This document shows, piece after piece, positions 59,412 through 64,000 of a stretch of 64,000 nt of DNA. The notes beneath the pieces are model-generated. The model was not told the DNA's origin, made no database searches, and was given only the letters and a program-made list of their open reading frames with translations. How positions within the stretch are numbered: the stretch's first letter is position 1; each line of letters begins with the position of its first letter. The translations under genes and the position numbers were made by a program. The stretch is taken from contig NZ_FNGF01000002.1 in NCBI RefSeq assembly GCF_900102815.1, positions 496,001 to 560,000 on the forward strand, read 5' to 3'. This DNA comes from Glycomyces sambucus. Its GTDB lineage: Bacteria; Actinomycetota; Actinomycetes; Mycobacteriales; Micromonosporaceae.

Positions 59412-60236
59412 CTACAACGATGCAAATCCAGGGAACCGCAGATGGACGGCGGTGGCGTCGTCATGGCGCTTCGTCCCGGGCCGCGGATCGGCGTCGCCGA
59501 GGGCCCGGACGAGGTCCAGGGCCGCGCCGACGCCGGAGCCGAAGGCGAGGTCGAGGACCTCGGGCCAGGCGCGGCCGTAGCGGTCGGTGAGGCGGGTCAG
59601 GCCGTCGGTGCACAGCAGCAGGTCGGCGACCTCCCCGATCGGGACGGTGCCGGTGCGAGCCATGGCCGCCGCGCCGGGGTCGGCCGCGGCGACCCAGAAG
59701 CCGCCCTCGCGGTTGCGCACGCTCGCGACGTAGTCGACGGGCCAGCGTTTGACGCCCGCCAGGTCCTCCGCAGGGGCGCCGGGGAGCGCGGCGAGGCGGT
59801 CGTCGGACTCGACCCGGTGCTCCCCCGCCCGGTCGCGCCAGGCGACGGCGCAGTCGCCGAGGACGAGCCATTCGAGGACGTCGCGCCAGCGGACGGCGGC
59901 GACAGTGGCGCCCGGCGTGACCGGGTTGGCGAGGTCGCAGTCCGGGTGGCGGGCGTTGACGGCGGCGATGGCCTCGGCGAGGAGGCCGGCGAGCGGGAGC
60001 GGGCCCTCGATGCGGTCCGCAATGGACTCGCCGAGTGCGGCGGCGTACCAGGGGACGTCGTGGGCGCAGCCGTCGTCTGGGTAGCGCGTGATCCCGTCGA
60101 GGACCAGGGCCCAGGTGCCGCCGAGAAGGAACAGGTCCTCGTTCGGCGCCGACGAGCCCGGACGCGACTGCGCTCCGCGGAGGACCGCCGCTCCGTCGGG
60201 AGCGCCCGCCTCCCGTTCGCCGCTCGCCTCGATCAT
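59412..60236 (-). CDS. PP2C-like serine/threonine phosphatase domain protein
   Basis: Protein of 274 residues with PP2C-like traces: NEDLFLLGGTWALVLDGITR near residues 32-51 has the first metal-site aspartates (DG), followed by LGDCAVAWRD near 125-134, LLLCTDGLTRLTDRYG near 205-220 and the final metal aspartate in KRHDDATAVHL. The order fits PP2C/SpoIIE phosphatases, but some motifs are shortened, so activity is uncertain. Its 3' end holds the operator of the lacI-type gene. Not clearly linked to other genes. Confidence 0.72.
   Translation of the reverse strand: MIEASGEREAGAPDGAAVLRGAQSRPGSSAPNEDLFLLGGTWALVLDGITRYPDDGCAHDVPWYAAALGESIADRIEGPLPLAGLLAEAIAAVNARHPDCDLANPVTPGATVAAVRWRDVLEWLVLGDCAVAWRDRAGEHRVESDDRLAALPGAPAEDLAGVKRWPVDYVASVRNREGGFWVAAADPGAAAMARTGTVPIGEVADLLLCTDGLTRLTDRYGRAWPEVLDLAFGSGVGAALDLVRALGDADPRPGTKRHDDATAVHLRFPGFASL
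59413..59424. promoter_or_regulatory. LacI operator O3 before the regulator gene
   Basis: TACAACGATGCA matches the operator consensus at 10 of 12 bases, 44 bases upstream of the regulator ATG. It overlaps the last codons and stop of the PP2C-like gene. Autoregulation is likely. Confidence 0.62.
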
Positions 60237-60273
60237 GGCGACAGCCTACGGGAGGCCCGCTCCCCCGGCCGCG

Positions 60274-60726
60274 TCAGCGGCGGCGCCAGACCGCGACGAC
60301 GGCGGCGAGGCCGGCCAGGAGCGGCAGCAGCGCGAGCAGGCCGTGCGCGAGCGGCACGACGAGGTCGTAGCCCTCGCCGCCCATGCTCAGCAGCGTCAGG
60401 GACGTCATGAGCCCGATGGCGAACAGGGCGGTGACGGTGATCCGCGATGCGTTGGGCCGCTTGGCGAGTGCGACGGCGACGAGCCAGCCGACGCAGCCGA
60501 GGACGCCGATCCCGGTGAGGGACCAGGTGATCGCGTCGCGGTCGAGCGCGACGTCCTCGGCGCTCCAGTCCGGGTAGGCGGCGCGCACGTGCTCGGTGAT
60601 CGAGTCGAAGGTGGCGAGGTCGATCAGGGGGACCGCGGCGACGGCGAGCTGGAGCGCGAAGCCGAGCCACAGGGTCCGGCGGACCTGGCGGGTGCGGTGG
60701 TCGGTGGTGTCGAGGACGGTGGTCAT
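60274..60726 (-). CDS. Small integral membrane protein
   Basis: Protein of 150 residues with four hydrophobic segments (about 20-40, 68-88, 95-113, 122-146) and a short basic C-terminus. Family not recognised. It is divergent from a TetR gene and both promoters share two palindromes, so it is the likely target of that regulator. Start ATG at 60726. Confidence 0.75.
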   Translation of the reverse strand: MTTVLDTTDHRTRQVRRTLWLGFALQLAVAAVPLIDLATFDSITEHVRAAYPDWSAEDVALDRDAITWSLTGIGVLGCVGWLVAVALAKRPNASRITVTALFAIGLMTSLTLLSMGGEGYDLVVPLAHGLLALLPLLAGLAAVVAVWRRR

Positions 60727-60746
60727 GTCTCCTCCAGGGATCGAAT

Positions 60747-60759
60747 CTTACGTTGTAAG
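60747..60759. promoter_or_regulatory. TetR operator, left copy
   Basis: CTTACGTTGTAAG, palindromic arms CTTAC/GTAAG around GTT, 20 bases upstream of the membrane-protein ATG. Confidence 0.7.
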
Positions 60760-60776
60760 TTTCGGCCAATGTTAGA

Positions 60777-60789
60777 CTTACGACGTAAG
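60777..60789. promoter_or_regulatory. TetR operator, right copy
   Basis: CTTACGACGTAAG, arms CTTACG/CGTAAG around A, 24 bases upstream of the TetR ATG. It is the inverted near-copy of the left site, 30 bases centre to centre. Confidence 0.72.
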
Positions 60790-60813
60790 AATCGTCAACG
60801 CGACAGGGGCCAC

Positions 60814-61440
60814 ATGAACGCGAAGCGGACCAGGGGGCAGCGCGCGGGGCTGAGCCGCGAGCGGGTGCTGGAGGCGGCGCTGGCCCTGGTCGGGCGGGAG
60901 GGCATGGGCGCGTTGACGATGCGGCGCCTCGCCGCCGAGCTCGACATCGAGGCGATGACGATCTACCACTACGTGCCGAACAAGGACGCCCTGCTCGACG
61001 GGCTCGTGGAGCGGGTGGTCGCGCTGGCCGCGGCCGCGCGCCCGGAGGGCGCCGACTGGCGCGGCACGCTGCTGGAGTACGCCCGGTCGCTGCGGCGGAC
61101 CCTGCTCGCGCACCCCGCGGTGGTGCCGCTGCTGGCGACGCGCCCGGCGCTCACCGCCGGGACCATGGCCGCGGTCGAGGCCGTGCTCGCCACGCTCCAC
61201 GAGGGGGGTTTCGCTCCCGCGCAGGGGCTGCGGATGGTCTACGCGACCATCGGACTGGTGGTCGGGCAGTCGGCGGTGGTTCCGGCGGCCTCCGGTTCCG
61301 AAGCGCCCCAAGGGATCGACGCGGCAGCGCACCCCTTGTTCGCCGAGGCGCTCGCCGCCGGGGGGAACGGCCCGGAGGAGCGGTTCGAGTTCGCGCTGAC
61401 CGCGCTCGTCGCCGGGTTCGCGCCCGCCGGGACGGGGTGA
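60814..61440 (+). CDS. TetR family regulator with TetR-type C-terminal domain
   Basis: Repressor of 208 residues: N-terminal helix-turn-helix (LSRERVLEAALALVGREGMG then RRLAAELDIEAMTIYHYVPN, residues 13-52) and the tetracycline-repressor-like C-terminal domain (WRGTLLEYARSLRRTLLAHP, residues 83-102). ATG at 60814 has AGGGG upstream. Two operators lie between it and the divergent membrane-protein gene. Confidence 0.9.
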   Translation: MNAKRTRGQRAGLSRERVLEAALALVGREGMGALTMRRLAAELDIEAMTIYHYVPNKDALLDGLVERVVALAAAARPEGADWRGTLLEYARSLRRTLLAHPAVVPLLATRPALTAGTMAAVEAVLATLHEGGFAPAQGLRMVYATIGLVVGQSAVVPAASGSEAPQGIDAAAHPLFAEALAAGGNGPEERFEFALTALVAGFAPAGTG

Positions 61441-61622
61441 ACGGACAGCGCTCTCTCGTTAAATCTCGATAACGATCGTGTTGCCGGATGGTTGAGAGTT
61501 CAAGCATATTTTACCGGCCGCGGCAACGGAGGCAACCGCGAGTCCACAAGCGAGTTCGTACGCGCGTCCGAAACCGCTGGTCCCGGGGTTTTCGCTGCGG
61601 AGGACGCGTTTGACCGCCCTCG

Positions 61623-61651
61623 TTGACTTCAGGGGCCGGGGGTCCCATACT
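61623..61651 (+). promoter_or_regulatory. Sigma-70 promoter of the second type VII cassette
   Basis: TTGACT (61623-61628), a 17-base spacer and CATACT (61646-61651). It lies 65 bases before the TTG start at 61716 and argues against any upstream start. TTGGCTTGCCAA (61672-61683) is a palindrome downstream of it that could be an operator. Confidence 0.68.
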
Positions 61652-61715
61652 TCCGAAAAGACTGCATAATATTGGCTTGCCAAGCATCCCCGTTACCGCC
61701 TTGCCAGGAGCACCG

Positions 61716-62534
61716 TTGACCGACGCCCCCTTCAGAGAACGCTCTCTGACCAGCGCCTGCGGCAACGTGACGGTGACCGTCGCCGCCGGTGCGGCGCCCC
61801 GTGTCGAACTCGCCGCCGCGACCGAGCGCATGTTCACCCGCGACCTCGCCGAACTCGTCACCGCCACCGCGCGGGAGGCCGCGCACGCGGCCATGGAGGA
61901 CGCCCTCGCCGAAGGCTCCGGCCCCGACATCGGGGAGGCCATCGACGCGCTCACCGAGTTCACCGCGGGCATCCGCGAACGCGGCTTCGCCGCCGTCATC
62001 GCCGAGCGCGCCGCCGCGCTGGAAGACGAAGCGGCGGAGGAGGAGCAGCGGCCCTCCGTCCCCGAGCGGCCGTTCCAGGGCGCCGGGCTCTCCCTCGATC
62101 CGGCGGGCCTGGCCGCACTCGATGCCGCACTGGACATGTGGAAGCGCTTCCAGGCGACGCCGCCCGGCACCGGCAAGGGCGAGGAGCCCGGCCCCGTCGG
62201 GCGCGCCAAGAGCGAGTCCAAACTGGTCACCGTCGAGGCGACCCTGGAGTTCCCGCTCGCCGAGGTGATCCTCTCCAAGCGCGCCTTGGAGATCGGCGCC
62301 AAGGCGCTGTCGGCCGAGATCACCGAGACCGCCGCCGCGGCGGTCGCCGACCTCGACGCCAAGCAGTCCGCGTACCTCACCGGACTCGGCCTCCCCGTCG
62401 GCCCCGACGAGGCCAAGGCCGCCGTCGGCGAGGCGGAGACCGTGAGCCGGGACGGCGTCGGCCTCGTCACCGACCTCCGCGCCCAGCAGGACCGCATCGG
62501 CGGCATGTTCAGAGAAGGAGGGCACTTTGCCTGA
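61716..62534 (+). CDS. YbaB/EbfC-like protein with two repeats, type VII cassette
   Basis: Protein of 272 residues. Two YbaB/EbfC-like segments are visible, near residues 10-55 (ACGNVTVTVAAGAAPRVELA then helix) and near 165-220 (KLVTVEATLEFPLAEVILSK then helix), joined by an acidic helical linker. The gene precedes two type VII-like genes, as its shorter relative at 44165 does. TTG at 61716 has AGGAG five bases upstream. It overlaps the next gene by eight bases. A structural or chaperone role for the secreted partners is inferred. Confidence 0.7.
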   Translation: MTDAPFRERSLTSACGNVTVTVAAGAAPRVELAAATERMFTRDLAELVTATAREAAHAAMEDALAEGSGPDIGEAIDALTEFTAGIRERGFAAVIAERAAALEDEAAEEEQRPSVPERPFQGAGLSLDPAGLAALDAALDMWKRFQATPPGTGKGEEPGPVGRAKSESKLVTVEATLEFPLAEVILSKRALEIGAKALSAEITETAAAAVADLDAKQSAYLTGLGLPVGPDEAKAAVGEAETVSRDGVGLVTDLRAQQDRIGGMFREGGHFA

Positions 62535-62820
62535 GATCGAGCCCCAGGTCCTGCGCGACCTCGTCGACGGGATCGTCGCCGACGTCGCCCCCAAGATGGA
62601 GGAGGCGATGCCGATCATCCCCGAGATCCGCGAACTCGACCAGATGCTCATGGTGTCGGTCCACCCCACCCTCGCCTCGGCGCACATCCTCGCCAGCGGC
62701 TACATGATCGAGATGATCCAGGGCGCCGCCGAGTGCTTCAACGCCCTCAACACCGCCCTCACCGAGACCGCCCAGTCCTGGGAGGACTCCGACGGCGCCG
62801 CGGCGCAGAGCTTCAAGTGA
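62527..62820 (+). CDS. Type VII secretion target, WXG100/EspC-like
   Basis: Helical hairpin protein of 97 residues: VDGIVADVAPKMEEAMPIIP, a middle turn and ETAQSWEDSDGAAAQSFK at the end, with a W-x-x-S-D turn in place of W-x-G. Size and helical layout match WXG100 proteins secreted by ESX systems. TTG start at 62527 has AAGGAGGG upstream inside the previous gene. Confidence 0.76.
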   Translation: MPEIEPQVLRDLVDGIVADVAPKMEEAMPIIPEIRELDQMLMVSVHPTLASAHILASGYMIEMIQGAAECFNALNTALTETAQSWEDSDGAAAQSFK

Positions 62821-62869
62821 CCCGCCGACCCGTGCCCCTCGGCGCGGCGCACTGAAAGGGAAGTCCCCC

Positions 62870-63919
62870 ATGGCATACCAGGCACCCGACCCCGAGCAGT
62901 TCGCCGGGGCCGCGGAGGCGTACGGCTACATGGCGCCGCTCGCCGCCGTCAACATCACCCTGCCCGCCTACGTCTTCGGCGGCCCGTGCGTCCAGCTCTC
63001 GCGCATCATCTACCTCAACCAGTGCAACCCCGGCGACATCCTCACCGGCGCCGCGCAGTGGCTCCAGATGGCCCAGAAGTTCGACGAGGCGAAGGAGGCG
63101 TTCCAGGCCCGGCTCGACGGCCTCGCGCCCGAGGCGTGGGCCGGCGAGGACCGCGACGCCTTCGACGCCAAGGCCGAGAAGATCGTCAACCAGCTCCAGG
63201 CCATCCACGCGTTCGCAATGCACCTGGGCATCTCGATGTTCGCCATCGGGCTCATGCTGTGCGTGATGATCCCGATCATGCTCGTCATGGCCACGGTCCT
63301 CATGGCGCTGGCGATCACCACCCTCATCGTGCAGCAGTTCGTCCCGGCCGGGCCGATCATGGCGCTGTCGTGGCGGGCCACCGCGATGACGTTCGGGACC
63401 ACGGCGCTGACGGCGCTCAAGGCGATGGACGAGGCATGCAGCATGGCCGCGAAGGTCCTCGCGGGCTTCATCGCGGCGAACATGACGCTGACGTGGATCA
63501 ACATGGCCGCCAACGGGAACATCATCAGCCCGGCCGCCACCATCGGGTCCACCGGCTACAGCTTCCTCCAGGGCCTCGCGCAGCTCGCGGTGGTCAAGCT
63601 CATGGCCCCGGGCCGCGGCGCCACGGGCGGGATGCTCAGCAAGATCTCCACCGGTGCCAACGGCGCGCTCATGAAGGCCGGGCCCGGCCTCATCGGCGGC
63701 GTGGGCGCGCAGGGCATCTACAACATCGGCAACAGCGCCGCGGGGGACGACGCCCCGAACAAGATGACCGACGCCGGCGTCGACGTCGGCGCGTACGACT
63801 TCATCCCCGACACGTTCGGGGACAAGGCCAGGGCCGGGGACGACGCCCCGAGCTGGCGCCCGGACGGCTCCAAGCCCGAGCCCGAGGAGGAAGGGGCGGA
63901 GGGCGAAGCGGCCGCCTGA
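62870..63919 (+). CDS. Membrane protein with N-terminal WXG-like domain, type VII cassette
   Basis: Protein of 349 residues. The N-terminal 110 residues end in WAGEDRDAFDAKAEKIVNQL, a W-x-G turn with a helix as in WXG100. A hydrophobic core (about 122-160) has two or three membrane segments (MLCVMIPIMLVMATVLMALA), with another hydrophobic part near 175-215. The C-terminus is Gly-rich, then acidic (about 290-349). The fold suggests a T7SS effector or membrane partner. GAAAGGGAAG precedes the ATG. No toxin motif is seen and no immunity gene follows in the window. Confidence 0.74.
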   Translation: MAYQAPDPEQFAGAAEAYGYMAPLAAVNITLPAYVFGGPCVQLSRIIYLNQCNPGDILTGAAQWLQMAQKFDEAKEAFQARLDGLAPEAWAGEDRDAFDAKAEKIVNQLQAIHAFAMHLGISMFAIGLMLCVMIPIMLVMATVLMALAITTLIVQQFVPAGPIMALSWRATAMTFGTTALTALKAMDEACSMAAKVLAGFIAANMTLTWINMAANGNIISPAATIGSTGYSFLQGLAQLAVVKLMAPGRGATGGMLSKISTGANGALMKAGPGLIGGVGAQGIYNIGNSAAGDDAPNKMTDAGVDVGAYDFIPDTFGDKARAGDDAPSWRPDGSKPEPEEEGAEGEAAA

Positions 63920-64000
63920 CCCGGCGGCCCCCGCGTGGCCACCGCTCAGTATGGTGGACGCGCTTGATTGAATACGCGGTATTTATACCCTTTTGGACGA

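Noticed and set aside
63920-64000. Possible new gene or promoter at the right edge
   Set aside because: Only an AT-rich stretch is visible, perhaps the promoter of a gene beyond the window; nothing can be assigned.

Overview
The window is about 70 percent G+C, uses GTG and TTG starts freely, and carries families typical of Actinomycetota: the ClpS-DUF2017 pair, type VII secretion (WXG100) cassettes with YbaB-like partners, SDR/MmyB-type regulator pairs, and many Tat signal peptides. A soil- or plant-associated filamentous actinomycete fits best. Glycomycetaceae or a relative is possible, but this is inferred from gene content only. No rRNA, tRNA, CRISPR array, insertion sequence or origin was seen, so this looks like ordinary chromosome rich in carbohydrate-use genes.

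Layout. 1-5273 (+) is the end of a sugar ABC operon: two permeases, a GH35 beta-galactosidase and a ROK repressor. 5360-7992 holds an SRPBCC protein, a haloacid dehalogenase and an Lnt-like N-acyltransferase. 8178-17358 is a rhamnogalacturonan-I (pectin) locus: LacI regulator, orphan solute-binding lipoprotein, DUF2264 protein, PL11 lyase and PL26-like exo-lyase, with near-identical operators in front of the binding-protein gene and between the two lyases. 17508-20198 is a five-gene operon (DUF2089, small membrane protein, SHOCT-like protein, DrrAB-type ABC exporter) behind a good sigma-70 promoter. 20249-27845 contains small regulator/enzyme pairs (reductases, SDR with MmyB-type regulator, phosphotransferase, AraC, sirtuin, TetR with esterase). 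27938-31370 has a small secreted protein and a GH127 beta-L-arabinofuranosidase with two ricin-type lectin domains.

31565-43964 is mixed housekeeping: DUF2218-like, RraA-like, endonuclease IV, TSUP transporter, GNAT, TetR plus glyoxalase-like operon, a PadR-GyrI fusion, DAHP synthase behind a candidate aromatic leader peptide, an S33 peptidase and an AidB-like acyl-CoA dehydrogenase. 44165-46909 is a type VII secretion toxin/immunity cassette. 46928-53417 carries DUF4395, two EamA transporters, LysR, ClpS/DUF2017 and two glycosyltransferases. 53669-59369 is a second complete sugar ABC operon (LacI, binding protein, two permeases, GH1 glycosidase) with exact repeated operators. 59412-61440 holds a PP2C-like phosphatase, a membrane protein and TetR. 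61716-63919 is a second type VII locus.

How it works together. The glycan genes (PL11, PL26-like, DUF2264, GH35, GH127, three sugar ABC sets) point to depolymerisation of pectic rhamnogalacturonan-I and its galactan and arabinan side chains outside the cell, import of the products, and local LacI/ROK repression. The most striking regulatory feature is the candidate attenuator before DAHP synthase: a 22-residue leader ORF with Trp, Tyr and Phe within five codons.
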